Of a stretch of DNA of 64,000 nucleotides, positions 1 to 9,496 are shown piece after piece. Under the pieces are notes generated by a model. It was not told the origin of the DNA. It saw only the letters and a list, made by a program, of their open reading frames with translations, and ran no database searches. Position 1 is the stretch's first letter, and every line of letters begins with the position of its first letter. A program made the translations under genes and the position numbers. Origin of the DNA: Anaerolineales bacterium (lineage in GTDB: Bacteria > Chloroflexota > Anaerolineae > Anaerolineales > UBA6663); assembly GCA_020850595.1 (NCBI GenBank), contig JADZEK010000016.1, positions 60,334-124,333 of the forward strand, given 5' to 3'.

Positions 1-2
1 TG

Positions 3-683
3 AAAGAGCCGCTGCCCAACCAGGAGACCAGCGACCGGGTGCTTGAGCGCTCACTGGGCTCATTCGTCTGGCAACTGGTGAATGGGAAATACCAAACGCC
101 GGTGGGCGTCCAGTGCTGCACGGCGAATGGCAATCAGGGCTTTTACTACGCGTGGGAAGCGGCGGTGCGCGGGGCCGGGGACACCGCAACCGTCAACTTG
201 TTCTTCAACCGCTTCTCGCCCTGGCTCGATGTGTTCAGCCACCTGCCGTACGAGGGCCGGGTCGAGATTCAGAACAAGCGCGCCCGCTCCCTCCAGGTGC
301 GCATTCCCGGCTGGGTCAAGCCCAGCGCGCTCAAGTGCAGCGTGAACGGCGTGCTGGTCGAGCCCGGTTGGTGTGGGCGCTACGCCACGTTCGCTGACCT
401 CCCGGCCACCGCGCGCCTGACCTTGGAGTTTCCCCAGGCGCAGGAAACGGTCGAGCTAATGATCCCGTTCCTGAATGCCCGCCAGATGCGCGGCCTGGTC
501 CGCAATACCTATACGTTCAAAGGCTCCACCTGCCTGGGTGTCAAAGACACGGAAAACGTCTTCAGCGCCGAATACCCGTGGGTGAAGCTCTATCAGCATC
601 CGGAATACCGCCAGGGGCAGGCCCCGCTGGTCACGGCGCCGTATCACGTTGTTGAGCGGCCCATCGCCTGGTACCAGGAGTGA
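3..683 (+). CDS. C-terminal part of a GH127-like (DUF1680) glycoside hydrolase
   Basis: This frame is open to the left edge of the window, so only the C-terminal part of the gene is present. Residues near the visible start include a CC-x-x-N motif (QCCTANGNQG), typical of the cysteine pair of GH127 / beta-L-arabinofuranosidase-like proteins. It is followed by a beta-sandwich-like segment (RVEIQNKRARSLQVRIPGWV) of the kind that follows the alpha/alpha barrel in that family. Family members release L-arabinofuranose or related sugars from plant or glycoprotein glycans. The substrate here cannot be told. The gene converges on the Kelch gene, with about 120 bp between that shows no clear terminator. 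Confidence 0.6.
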   Translation, partial: KEPLPNQETSDRVLERSLGSFVWQLVNGKYQTPVGVQCCTANGNQGFYYAWEAAVRGAGDTATVNLFFNRFSPWLDVFSHLPYEGRVEIQNKRARSLQVRIPGWVKPSALKCSVNGVLVEPGWCGRYATFADLPATARLTLEFPQAQETVELMIPFLNARQMRGLVRNTYTFKGSTCLGVKDTENVFSAEYPWVKLYQHPEYRQGQAPLVTAPYHVVERPIAWYQE

Positions 684-806
684 CCCGGCCTCGCCGCCGC
701 TGAAACCAACACTGCCGCGACGCACCGGGGGTGTCGCGCGAGGCGCCCGAATGCGCCACCGGTAGTGGGCCACCCTCCGGGCGGGCGGGAACGGGTAAGG
801 CCTCGG

Positions 807-1937
807 CTAAGGCCGGTAGGCCCAGACCGTGCCTTGCGGGTCTACGACGCCGGGCTGGCGTGAGCCGCCAACCAGATAGAACACTTCGCCCACGCCCGCG
901 CCCGACACGCCATACAGCCCGTGGCCGTCGGACAGATCAAACGTCTCCACCCAACGGTTGGCGGCGAAGTCGAACATCGCCACCGTCGTGACCACCTGCT
1001 CGGGGAAGACCGACAGCAGTTCGCCGCCCGCCACGTACAGCCGGTCGCCGGCCACGGCCGCCGCAAAGCCCGCCCGCGGGAAACGCATGTCCGGCCCAAC
1101 CCGCCAGGTGTCGCTGGCCGGGTCGTAAATCTCCACTAGATCGTAATCCTGATAGAGTCCCAGCGCCCCTCGAGCGCGTAGGGCTTGCCGTCGTACGCCA
1201 CGGCGCTCAAGTGCTCGCGCATCGTCGGCATGGGGGCCGGCGCCGTCCAAGCGTCGGCGGCGGGGTCGTAACGCAGCAGCGAGGCGAAGTCTGTGTCGAA
1301 CGGGTCGGCGGGCTGCCCGCCGACGAGGTAGATGTAGTCGCCCAACCACACCGGCGCGGCCGCAATGCGCCCGTCGGGGATCTGCGCAATCGCGCTCCAC
1401 GCCTCCGCCGCCGGGTCATAGACGTGGTCTTGCTGCGCGCTCCCGCAGTCCTCGCAGTCGCTCAGGTCACCGAAGACATACACGCGCCCCGCGTACCCCA
1501 CGGCCATAGCGTGGTGCAGCTTGATCCGCAGGTTGGGCAGGGCGGTCCAGCGGTTGGCGGCCGGGTCGAACACGGCGAAGTCAGACACGGGGTTGATGAA
1601 CGTCGCGCCGCGCACCGCGCCGGCGGGCAGGTAGATCAGGCCCGCGAGCACCGCCACGGCTTTTTCGGCGCGGGCGTTCGCCATGCCTGCCAGCCGCACC
1701 CACTCGCCGCGCGGCAGGTTCGCCACGTCCACCAGCGTGCGCGCGGGGCCGCGCGTGGGCGTGGGTGTCGCTGTCGCCGGGGCGGCGGTGTAGGTGGGCG
1801 CGAGTGTGGCGGTGTCCTTGGGCGGCGGGGCCGTCAGCGTGGCAGTGGCGCTGGCGCAGGCGTCGGCGTCGGCGCAGCCGGCGACAGCCGCCAACACCCC
1901 CCGCGGACAACCTTAACTGTAATGGCCGCATGCCCAT
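807..1937 (-). pseudogene. Kelch-repeat lipoprotein gene with two apparent frameshifts
   Basis: Read on the minus strand, the protein has a lipobox (LAAVAGC), a Thr/Pro/Ala-rich linker, then Kelch-type blades with recurring YDPAAxAW, IYLVGG and FYLVGG motifs, so it should be an extracytoplasmic lipid-anchored beta-propeller. No single frame holds it. The lipobox frame runs 1136-1897 and ends early. The final blades are in another frame (about 807-1190), and the switch falls near 1159-1161, where one extra G would restore continuity. The lipobox frame also lacks an ATG after its upstream stop at 1913-1915. A start at 1937 would join it if one base were changed in the six-G run at 1897-1902. 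Two homopolymer shifts suggest assembly errors as much as decay. The ligand is unknown. Confidence 0.62.
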
Positions 1938-1944
1938 TGTTTTC

Positions 1945-1950
1945 ATTACA
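1945..1950 (-). promoter_or_regulatory. -10 box for the Kelch lipoprotein gene
   Basis: On the minus strand TGTAAT (5/6 to TATAAT) lies 7 nt before the ATG at 1937. This spacing implies a leaderless or nearly leaderless mRNA and supports the 1937 start. No convincing -35 is visible. Confidence 0.35.
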
Positions 1951-1983
1951 TCGCCTGCTGTCTCCTGCCCAAGGTCGGCCATG

Positions 1984-1989
1984 TATAAT
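1984..1989 (+). promoter_or_regulatory. -10 box for the cyclophilin lipoprotein gene
   Basis: A perfect TATAAT lies 42 nt before the GTG at 2032. That start has its own ribosome binding site, GGAGA at 2021-2025. I see no good -35 at 17 bp. It is arranged divergently from the Kelch promoter. Confidence 0.4.
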
Positions 1990-2031
1990 ACGCAGCGCTG
2001 TCCAGCCTGATTGGTCTCTTGGAGAAACCTT

Positions 2032-3291
<1,260 letters not shown>

Positions 3292-3319
3292 TCACCCAGC
3301 CGACAGACAAGGAGCGGAC

Positions 3320-4111
3320 ATGGACTTAGGCCTGAAGGGTAAAGCAGTCTACGTAGCCGGGGCGAGCAAGGGGTTGGGCGCAGCGACGGCCCGGCAGTTC
3401 GCCCGCGAGGGCGCGCGCGTCGCCATCAACTCGCGTGACCCCATTAAGCTGGCCGCCACCGCCGCCGACATCGCGGCCGAGACTGGCAGCGAGGTCGTTC
3501 CCGTGCCCGGCGACGTCATGAGCGCCGTGGAAGTTGAGCGCAGCGTGGCGCAAGCCGCCGAGCGCCTGGGCGGGCTAGACATCATGGTCACCAACAACGG
3601 CGGTCCCCCGCCCGGCAAGTTCGATGACCTCGACGACGCCGCCTGGCAGAAGGCGATTGACCTGCAACTGATGAGCGCTGTGCGCCTCATTCGCGCCGCC
3701 CTGCCGCACCTGCGCCGGTCGGCTGCGCCGGCCGTGTTGACAATCTCATCGGTTAGCGTCAAGCAGCCGCTGCCGAACCTGCTGCTGTCGAGCAGCATCC
3801 GTATGGCCGTCATCGGCCTGACCAAGAGCCTGGCCCTCGATCTGGGCGCTCAGGGCATTCGGTTCAACAGCATCCTGCCGTCATTCGTGACGACGGATCG
3901 GATCAAGCAACTCGTGAGCGACAGCGCCCAGCGGGAGGGCATCTCGGAAGAGGAAGTTGCCAAGCGCCAGGCGGCGGCCTCGGCCTTGGGGCGCGCCGCC
4001 CAACCCGAAGAATTTGGGAACGTGGCCGTGTTCTTGTGCTCTCCCGCGGCCAGTTTCGTGACCGGGGTGATGTTCAACTTCGATGGCGGCGTATACAAGG
4101 CGACTTTCTAG
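3320..4111 (+). CDS. SDR-family oxidoreductase-like protein with altered active site
   Basis: This 263-residue protein has the Rossmann glycine motif GASKGLGA near the N-terminus, the NNGG strand and a C-terminal FDGG, all typical of 3-oxoacyl-ACP reductase-like SDR proteins. The ribosome binding site AAGGAG lies just upstream. In classical SDRs the catalytic YxxxK directly precedes AAVxGLTKSLA. Here the aligned residues read SSSIR, so Tyr is replaced by Ser and Lys by Arg, while the preceding SSVSV serine is kept. I recall related SDR-like proteins with a similar replacement, so this may be a subfamily trait rather than damage. Substrate and activity cannot be inferred. Confidence 0.75.
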   Translation: MDLGLKGKAVYVAGASKGLGAATARQFAREGARVAINSRDPIKLAATAADIAAETGSEVVPVPGDVMSAVEVERSVAQAAERLGGLDIMVTNNGGPPPGKFDDLDDAAWQKAIDLQLMSAVRLIRAALPHLRRSAAPAVLTISSVSVKQPLPNLLLSSSIRMAVIGLTKSLALDLGAQGIRFNSILPSFVTTDRIKQLVSDSAQREGISEEEVAKRQAAASALGRAAQPEEFGNVAVFLCSPAASFVTGVMFNFDGGVYKATF

Positions 4112-4226
4112 CTGGATGGTATCAGCGCCCCGAAATGGTGTCGGTTAGACCCAATTAGGCGAATAGCGGTAATTCTGCTAACATAGGCAGAGTTATGCTT
4201 CCGCGTACCCCCAAAGCGACTAACCC

Positions 4227-5837
4227 GTGGTTGACACGACGAACGACATCTCCCTGAGCGAATTCCAGCGGCTGGCCCTGCCGGTTGGCACCCAGCGCCC
4301 CGCCACCCTCACCCGTGACCAGGTCGTCAAGTGGGTTGTCATGGCCGGCGCTGGGGTCTCGCCCGCCGCCGGCGACTTCGTGCTCTGCGGCGCTGCCCCC
4401 ACCCGCAAAGACCTGGTCGCCTGGGCCGGACAGGGCGTGGCTGGCGTGGCCGTGCCCGCGGGCGCCTCGGTGCCCGCCCCCGCCGGCAGCGAGATGCCCG
4501 TTTTTGTCCTCCCCGACAGCGCCGTGTTGCGCGACGTGCAGCGCGCCGCTCTCGAGTTGATCGTCAACCGTCAATCCTACCTCATGGAGCGGGGCGCCCT
4601 CGTGGCCCAAACACTCACCCAACGCGCCCTCGAAGGCGCGGGCCTGGAGGGCCTGGCTCGCGCCATGGCCGACCTGACCGGCAAGACCATCGTCGTGCAA
4701 GACAAGCGCCTGAAGACCCTGGCCCAGGCTGTCGCCCCCGCCATGAGCCATGTGTGGGCCGACGTGATAGACGCCCTCAGCTCCTTCAGCCAACTGCCCG
4801 AAGGCCTGCGCGACCGCCGCGCCGCTGCCGCCCTGGCCGGCCTGCGCGACCAAAGCCTGCCCGGCGGCCTCATGCGCTTCGTCTGTCCTATCGTCTCACA
4901 GGGTATGGCCCGCGGCTACCTCTCCGTCATCGGCGCGTCCGGCGACCTGGACGCCCTCGACCAGTTGGTGGTCGAGTACGGCGCGGCCGCCTGCGCGCTG
5001 GAGATGGCCAAAGCCAAGGCCGTCAGCGACGCCGAGAAGCGCGCCCACGGCGACTTCATAGACGCCGTGCTGACCGGCAGCTTGCCCACCGACGAACTGG
5101 TGCGCTGGGCCGCCCGCATCGGCACCGTCGTGGACACCCCGCACGCCGCCCTGGTCTGGAAGTGGGGCAGCGCGACCGGGGCCGTCAACGCGCCCAGCGT
5201 GCGCCGCCTGGAAACCATCGTCAACCAATCCGTCGTGCAGCAGGCCGCCACCGCCCTGGTGCGGCTGCGCGGCAACGAAGTGGTCGTCTTCTGCGGCGTC
5301 GGCGCGCTCGACCGGCCTGACGCCGCCGTGGAGCTGGCCCAGGCCATCCGCAAGGCCGCCGCCGCGGAGTACGCCCAGACCGAGGCCTTTGGCGGCATCG
5401 GCCGGCCCGCGGGCGAACTGCCCGACTGGAAGGACTCGTACCGCGAAGCCTCGCAGGCCATGAGCATGGCCGCCCGCCTGCACGAGCACAAGCCGCTCTA
5501 CTTCGGCGACCTCTCGGTCTATCGGCTGCTCTTCCAATTAGAAGGCAACCCCGAGCTAGAAGCCTTTTGCCGCGAGGCCCTCGGCCCGCTGCTCGAATAT
5601 GAAGGCGGCGGCGACTTGCTCGAGACACTCGAAGCCTTCTGCGAGCGCCTGGGCAACCTCAGCCAGACCGCCGAGAAGCTCTTCATCCACCGCAACTCGC
5701 TGCTCTACCGCATGGAGCGCATCTCGCAGATCGCCGGCCTCGACATGAGCAACCCCGATACCCGTCTGGCCGTCCACCTGGCCCTCAAGATCCGCAAAAT
5801 GCTCTACCCCGCGCCCAACAAGCGCGGCAAGCTCTAG
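4227..5837 (+). CDS. PucR-family transcriptional regulator
   Basis: The 536-residue protein ends in a PucR-type helix-turn-helix: LGNLSQTAEKLFIHRNSLLY followed by RMERISQIAGLD near residues 475-515. The middle resembles the GGDEF-like/GAF region of CdaR/PucR regulators. The N-terminal part resembles the PucR ligand-binding domain. Such proteins activate purine, sugar-acid or amino-acid catabolic genes, but the inducer here is unknown. The GTG start has no clear ribosome binding site, and an in-frame TAA lies just before it (4221-4223). The gene stands alone before the aspartokinase attenuator and is not an obvious part of that operon. Confidence 0.8.
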   Translation: MVDTTNDISLSEFQRLALPVGTQRPATLTRDQVVKWVVMAGAGVSPAAGDFVLCGAAPTRKDLVAWAGQGVAGVAVPAGASVPAPAGSEMPVFVLPDSAVLRDVQRAALELIVNRQSYLMERGALVAQTLTQRALEGAGLEGLARAMADLTGKTIVVQDKRLKTLAQAVAPAMSHVWADVIDALSSFSQLPEGLRDRRAAAALAGLRDQSLPGGLMRFVCPIVSQGMARGYLSVIGASGDLDALDQLVVEYGAAACALEMAKAKAVSDAEKRAHGDFIDAVLTGSLPTDELVRWAARIGTVVDTPHAALVWKWGSATGAVNAPSVRRLETIVNQSVVQQAATALVRLRGNEVVVFCGVGALDRPDAAVELAQAIRKAAAAEYAQTEAFGGIGRPAGELPDWKDSYREASQAMSMAARLHEHKPLYFGDLSVYRLLFQLEGNPELEAFCREALGPLLEYEGGGDLLETLEAFCERLGNLSQTAEKLFIHRNSLLYRMERISQIAGLDMSNPDTRLAVHLALKIRKMLYPAPNKRGKL

Positions 5838-5877
5838 TTGCCGTGCGCGGCGGCTGATCATTTGTGTAAACTGCCGG

Positions 5878-5906
5878 TTGACACAACCCCTCGAAGGTGT
5901 TATTTT
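5878..5906 (+). promoter_or_regulatory. Sigma-70-type promoter of the aspartokinase operon
   Basis: A perfect TTGACA (5878-5883) is separated by 17 bp from TATTTT (5901-5906). The predicted transcription start is near 5912-5914, on top of the leader-peptide ATG at 5914, so the leader is expected to be translated from a leaderless mRNA. Confidence 0.72.
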
Positions 5907-5913
5907 CGCTTCC

Positions 5914-5994
5914 ATGACTAAGGTCGGTATGGGTACCACTACCACCATGATGACTGCGACTCCTCGCCGGGAGGCCGCCGCTTCGCCGTGGTAG
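5914..5994 (+). CDS. Thr/Met-rich leader peptide of the aspartokinase operon
   Basis: This 26-codon ORF begins MTKVGMG and then runs TTTTMMTAT before an Arg/Ala tail and a TAG. Seven Thr and four Met codons are concentrated in its first 16 codons. Thr and Met are end products of the aspartate pathway, whose first two enzymes are encoded next. The architecture matches the thrL class of attenuation leaders: short ORF, regulatory codon run, stop codon, terminator, structural gene. The ATG is 7 nt after the -10 hexamer and has no well-placed Shine-Dalgarno sequence. Translation probably acts only in cis by placing ribosomes on the attenuator; the peptide itself need have no function. Confidence 0.85.
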   Translation: MTKVGMGTTTTMMTATPRREAAASPW

Positions 5995-6021
5995 GGTAGT
6001 CATCCCCCGATGACCCAACAG

Positions 6022-6051
6022 CGCGGAGCCAAGCGGCTCCGCGTTTTTTTT
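6022..6051 (+). terminator. Attenuator terminator before aspartokinase
   Basis: A 9-bp perfect GC stem, CGCGGAGCC (6022-6030) with GGCTCCGCG (6035-6043), loop AAGC, is followed by eight T. A leader segment GCCGCTT (5977-5983) is complementary to AAGCGGC (6031-6037), which spans the loop and 3' arm, so it can act as an antiterminator. A ribosome stalled on the Thr/Met run would leave 5977-5983 free, while one at the stop codon (5992-5994) would cover it. The terminator ends 17 nt before the aspartokinase start. Confidence 0.85.
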
Positions 6052-6068
6052 GCGTGAAAGGCAGACCG

Positions 6069-7475
6069 ATGAGCAACACCCTGGTCATGAAATTCGGCGG
6101 CACGTCGGTGGGCAGCGCGCCGGCCATCCGGCAGTTGGTGGCGATCACGCGCGCCGCCCAGGCCGACTGGCCCCGCGTGATCGTGATCGTCTCGGCCATG
6201 AGCGGCGTCACCGACACCCTGCTCAAAGGCGCCGCTCAGGCCGCCGCCGGCGATGAGAGCGTGCCCGATCGCCTGGCCGAGCAGTTGCGCGCCCGCCATA
6301 ACGCCACGCTCGACGAGCTGGCCGGCGAGGGGCAGGCCGCCGACGCTCGTGCCGTCATAGACGGGCTGCTGGGCGAGTTCCACGCGCTGTGTCACGCCGT
6401 GCGCGTGCTGGGCGAGGCCTCGCCGCGCGCCCTCGACACCATCGCCTCCTTTGGCGAGCGCATGAGCGCCCCGCTGGTCACCGCCGCCCTCAACGCCGCC
6501 GGCCTCCCCGCCGCCGCGGTGGACTCGGCCCGCGTGGTCGTCACCGACGCCGTTTACCAATCGGCCACCCCCGACATGGACGCCACGGCCGCCCGCGCCG
6601 CCGAGGTGCTCGAGCCGCTGCTCGCCGCCGGGCGCGTGCCCGTCGTCACGGGCTTCATCGGCGCCACGCCCGCCGGTGTCGTCACCACCCTCGGCCGCGG
6701 CGGCAGCGACTTCTCGGCTGCCATCTTCGGCGTGGCGCTGGGCGCCGCCGAAGTGTGGATCTGGACCGACGTGAACGGTGTCATGACGGCCGACCCGCGC
6801 ATCGTGCCTGAAGCCCGCACCCTCCCCGTCCTCACCTTTCGCGAGATTTCTGAGCTGGCCTTTTACGGCGCCAAAGTGCTGCACCCCAAGACCATCCGGC
6901 CGGTAGTCGAGCGCCGCGCTGCCTTGTGGGTCAAGAACACCTTCAACCCCGGCGGCCCCGCCACGCGCGTGATCCCCGATAACGGCCACGCCGCCGGCAG
7001 CGTGCGCTCCGTGACGGCCTTCCGGGGCCAGTGCATTCTCACGCTCGAGGGCCGCGGCATGTTAGGCATCCCCGGCATCGCCGCGCGCACCTTCGCCGCC
7101 GTGGCCCGCACCGGCACCAGCGTCGCCATGATCTCGCAGGCCTCCTCCGAGCAGAGCATTTGCTTCGTTGTCCCGTGCCCATCCACCGCCGCCGTCGTGC
7201 GCGCGCTGGAAGACGAATTTCGCCTGGAGCTGGCGCGCCGCGACATAGACAGCATCACCTCCTCACCCGAGAGCGCTGTGGTCACGGTCGTCGGCGCGGG
7301 CATGAAGCACACCCCCGGCATCGCTGGCAAGATCTTCAGCGCGCTGGGGCAGGCGGGCGTCAATGTCGCCGCCATCGCGCAGGGCTCGTCTGAGTGCAGC
7401 ATCAGCCTCGTCGTCGCCGCCGCCGACGCCGACGCCGCCGTGCGCGCCGTGCACACGCTGGTGCAGACCGACTGA
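6069..7475 (+). CDS. lysC: Aspartokinase
   Basis: Aspartokinase phosphorylates L-aspartate, the first step toward Thr, Met, Ile and, in other bacteria, diaminopimelate. The N-terminus carries VMKFGGTSVG of the amino-acid-kinase fold. The central region has GRGGSDFSA and WTDVNGVMTADPRI for substrate and nucleotide binding. The last 150 or so residues form two ACT domains (GIPGIAARTF and HTPGIAGKIF start them), implying allosteric feedback. At 468 residues it is monofunctional, without homoserine dehydrogenase. ATG 6069 is preferred over GTG 6054 because AAAGG lies 7 nt upstream. Since lysine here seems to be made by the LysW route, this enzyme probably serves Thr/Met/Ile and cell-wall needs, which fits the Thr/Met leader. 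Confidence 0.93.
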   Translation: MSNTLVMKFGGTSVGSAPAIRQLVAITRAAQADWPRVIVIVSAMSGVTDTLLKGAAQAAAGDESVPDRLAEQLRARHNATLDELAGEGQAADARAVIDGLLGEFHALCHAVRVLGEASPRALDTIASFGERMSAPLVTAALNAAGLPAAAVDSARVVVTDAVYQSATPDMDATAARAAEVLEPLLAAGRVPVVTGFIGATPAGVVTTLGRGGSDFSAAIFGVALGAAEVWIWTDVNGVMTADPRIVPEARTLPVLTFREISELAFYGAKVLHPKTIRPVVERRAALWVKNTFNPGGPATRVIPDNGHAAGSVRSVTAFRGQCILTLEGRGMLGIPGIAARTFAAVARTGTSVAMISQASSEQSICFVVPCPSTAAVVRALEDEFRLELARRDIDSITSSPESAVVTVVGAGMKHTPGIAGKIFSALGQAGVNVAAIAQGSSECSISLVVAAADADAAVRAVHTLVQTD

Positions 7476-7525
7476 TGCCCGCCGCCAAAGCCACGTCAGA
7501 AAAGATCACCGACCTGTATGTCAGG

Positions 7526-7563
7526 CACCCCTCTCCTTTCGAAGATGGGCCGGGGGTGAGGGC
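7526..7563. repeat. Intergenic G/C-rich palindromic repeat
   Basis: CACCCCTCTCC is followed after a short loop by GGGCCGGGGGTGAGGG. Arms and wording resemble the element at 41984-42021, suggesting one family of small dispersed palindromic repeats. It lies between the aspartokinase and aspartate-semialdehyde dehydrogenase genes. Confidence 0.45.
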
Positions 7564-7587
7564 TTTCACCCCAACCTTGGAGGCCAT

Positions 7588-8640
7588 GTGGACCAAAAAA
7601 TTCCCGTCGCGATCTTAGGCGCCACCGGCGCCGTCGGCCAGCGCTTCGTGCAGTTGCTCGAAAATCATCCCTGGTTTCAGGTCACCGCCCTCACCGGCTC
7701 CGACCGCACCGTGGGCCAGAAGTACGGCGATGGCTGCCGCTGGGTTTTGCCCGAAGCCATGCCCGCCTACGCCCGCGACATGATCGTCGTGCCCACCGAG
7801 CCAGGCTTCGCGGGCCGTCTTGCCTTCTCCGCGCTGCCCGCCGACAGCGCCAAGACCGCCGAGCCGGCGCTGGCCGCCGCCGGTTACGCCGTGTGCTCCA
7901 ACGCCTCGGCTTACCGGATGGGTACCGACATTCCCCTGCTCATCCCCGAGGTCAACCCAGAGCACACCGCCCTCATCCCCGGCCAACAAGCCGCCCACGG
8001 CTGGCCGGGCTTCATCGTCACCAACCCCAACTGCACCAGCACCGGCCTCACCATCGCCCTCAAGGCGCTGCAAGGCCGCTTCGGCCTGCGGCGCGGCGTC
8101 GTTGTCAGCCTGCAAGCCCTCTCCGGCGCGGGCTACCCCGGCGTCGCCTCGCTCGACATCCTCGACAACGTGGTGCCCTACATCGGCGGCGAGGAAGAAA
8201 AAGTCGAGACCGAGCCGCGCAAGATGCTCGGCGTGTACCACGCCGGCGTCATTGAGTTCGCCGACGTGCGCCTTTCAGCCCACACCAATCGCGTCGCCGT
8301 CAGCGACGGCCACCTGGTCTGCGCCTCGCTGGAGTTCGACGCCCAGCCTGCGGTCGCCGACGTGATCGAGTGCCTGGCCGGCTTCCAGGCCCCCGAGGTG
8401 GTGCGCGGCCTGCCCAGCGCGCCCCAGGTCGTCATCGAAGTGCGGCCCGAGGCCGACCGCCCGCAGCCGCGCAAGGACCGTTGGGCGGGTGGCGGCATGA
8501 CGACCGTCGTGGGCCGCGTGCGCCCTGACCCTCTCTTCCACATCAAGTTCGTGGTGCTCTCGCACAACACCATTCACGGCGCGGCCGGCGGCGCGCTGCT
8601 CAATGGCGAGTTGCTGGTAGCCCAGGGCTACGTCCGCTGA
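7588..8640 (+). CDS. asd: Aspartate-semialdehyde dehydrogenase
   Basis: The enzyme reduces aspartyl phosphate to aspartate semialdehyde with NADPH. The protein starts with the nucleotide-binding GATGAVGQRF and has the catalytic cysteine (about residue 149) in NPNCTSTG. A second motif, LSAHTNRVAVSDGH, holds the catalytic His region. Length (350 residues) and the NPNCTST wording match the archaeal/fungal-like ASADH branch rather than the E. coli type. GTG 7588 is chosen because TTGGAGG lies 5 nt upstream; longer readings have no such site. It follows aspartokinase after 112 bp holding a palindromic repeat and probably belongs to the same transcript. Confidence 0.9.
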   Translation: MDQKIPVAILGATGAVGQRFVQLLENHPWFQVTALTGSDRTVGQKYGDGCRWVLPEAMPAYARDMIVVPTEPGFAGRLAFSALPADSAKTAEPALAAAGYAVCSNASAYRMGTDIPLLIPEVNPEHTALIPGQQAAHGWPGFIVTNPNCTSTGLTIALKALQGRFGLRRGVVVSLQALSGAGYPGVASLDILDNVVPYIGGEEEKVETEPRKMLGVYHAGVIEFADVRLSAHTNRVAVSDGHLVCASLEFDAQPAVADVIECLAGFQAPEVVRGLPSAPQVVIEVRPEADRPQPRKDRWAGGGMTTVVGRVRPDPLFHIKFVVLSHNTIHGAAGGALLNGELLVAQGYVR

Positions 8641-8654
8641 ATGGGGCCAGACGG

Positions 8655-9284
8655 ATGGCCGTGAACCTAGTCCACCGCGTACGCGTGCCCCATGCGGCCG
8701 GACCAGAGCCGCGCCCCGCGGTGGTGCTCGTGCACGGCTGGCTTGGCAACGAAAAGGTGATGAGCGTCTTCGAGCGGCTGCTGCCGCCCGGCGTTGTCAC
8801 CCTCAGCCCGCGTGCGCCGGTCCAGATGCGGCCCGACAGCTACGGCTGGTTCGTCGGCCTGGACAACGACGCGGGCGTGGCCGATGGCCTCGCCCAACTG
8901 CGCGCCTTCGTCGAGGCGCTGCCCGCCGCCTATCCGGTGGACCCTGCGCGGATCACGCTCGTGGGCTTCAGCCAGGGAGGGGCGATGAGCGCGGCGCTAG
9001 CGCTTTCCGCGCCGAGCCTTGTGCGGGCGCTGGGCCTGCTGGCGGGCTTCGTCCCCGCGCAGGCGCAGGCCTGGGCCACGCCCGGCAAGCTGGCAGGTAA
9101 ACCGGTGTTCATTGCACATGGCGTCGCCGACGACACCGTGCCGATTGACAAGGCCCGCGCCGCGCAAGTGCTCCTCAGCGGAACCGGGGCGCTCGTCGAG
9201 TATCACGAGTATCCTGTCGGCCACAAGCTCAACACCGCCGGCATGCATGACCTTCAAGCCTGGCTGGCCGAAAACGCCGGCTGA
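8655..9284 (+). CDS. Alpha/beta hydrolase of the carboxylesterase/phospholipase type
   Basis: This 209-residue protein has an oxyanion-strand motif VLVHGWLGNE near residue 25, the nucleophile elbow GFSQGG with Ser at about 106, an acid residue in GVADDTVP and a His in GHKLN, so the Ser-Asp-His triad is complete. Size and order match the small YpfH/lysophospholipase-carboxylesterase group. It has no signal peptide and is expected in the cytoplasm. It starts 14 bp after asd and may be cotranscribed with it, but no known pathway link follows from that. The substrate is unknown. Confidence 0.8.
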   Translation: MAVNLVHRVRVPHAAGPEPRPAVVLVHGWLGNEKVMSVFERLLPPGVVTLSPRAPVQMRPDSYGWFVGLDNDAGVADGLAQLRAFVEALPAAYPVDPARITLVGFSQGGAMSAALALSAPSLVRALGLLAGFVPAQAQAWATPGKLAGKPVFIAHGVADDTVPIDKARAAQVLLSGTGALVEYHEYPVGHKLNTAGMHDLQAWLAENAG

Positions 9285-9445
9285 ACGGCCCCCGCACGCC
9301 CTGCGTGACAACCGATCAATCGGCCTTCAGCGGCACAAGCTGATGGCGGGCTAGCGCTGCCTGCGCCTCGCGCCCGATCCTACCCGCCCTGAGTCCCCCC
9401 AGGCCGCAGCGCTCCCGCCTCTGAACGCCGCGCCTGCTTTCAGAG

Positions 9446-9485
9446 TATAACCACGAGCGTCAGGGCATTCTCCCCTGTCAGGAGG
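9446..9485 (+). promoter_or_regulatory. Possible promoter and ribosome binding site of the ABC permease pair
   Basis: TATAAC (9446-9451, 5/6 to consensus) lies 45 nt before the permease ATG, without an obvious -35. AGGAGG at 9480-9485 is a full Shine-Dalgarno sequence 11 nt before the start. The rest of the 212-bp gap (9285-9496) shows nothing recognisable. Confidence 0.4.
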
Positions 9486-9496
9486 TTCCAGCCCAC

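Noticed and set aside
2011..2031. TTG start 21 nt upstream for the cyclophilin lipoprotein
   Set aside because: GTG 2032 has the ribosome binding site GGAGA and gives a normal short signal peptide.
4195..4257. Short ORF starting MLPRTPKATNPW before the PucR gene, with TAACAT 10 nt upstream
   Set aside because: It overlaps the PucR start, has no amino-acid run and no following terminator, so it does not resemble the other leader peptides. It could be a real leaderless upstream ORF but is not supported.
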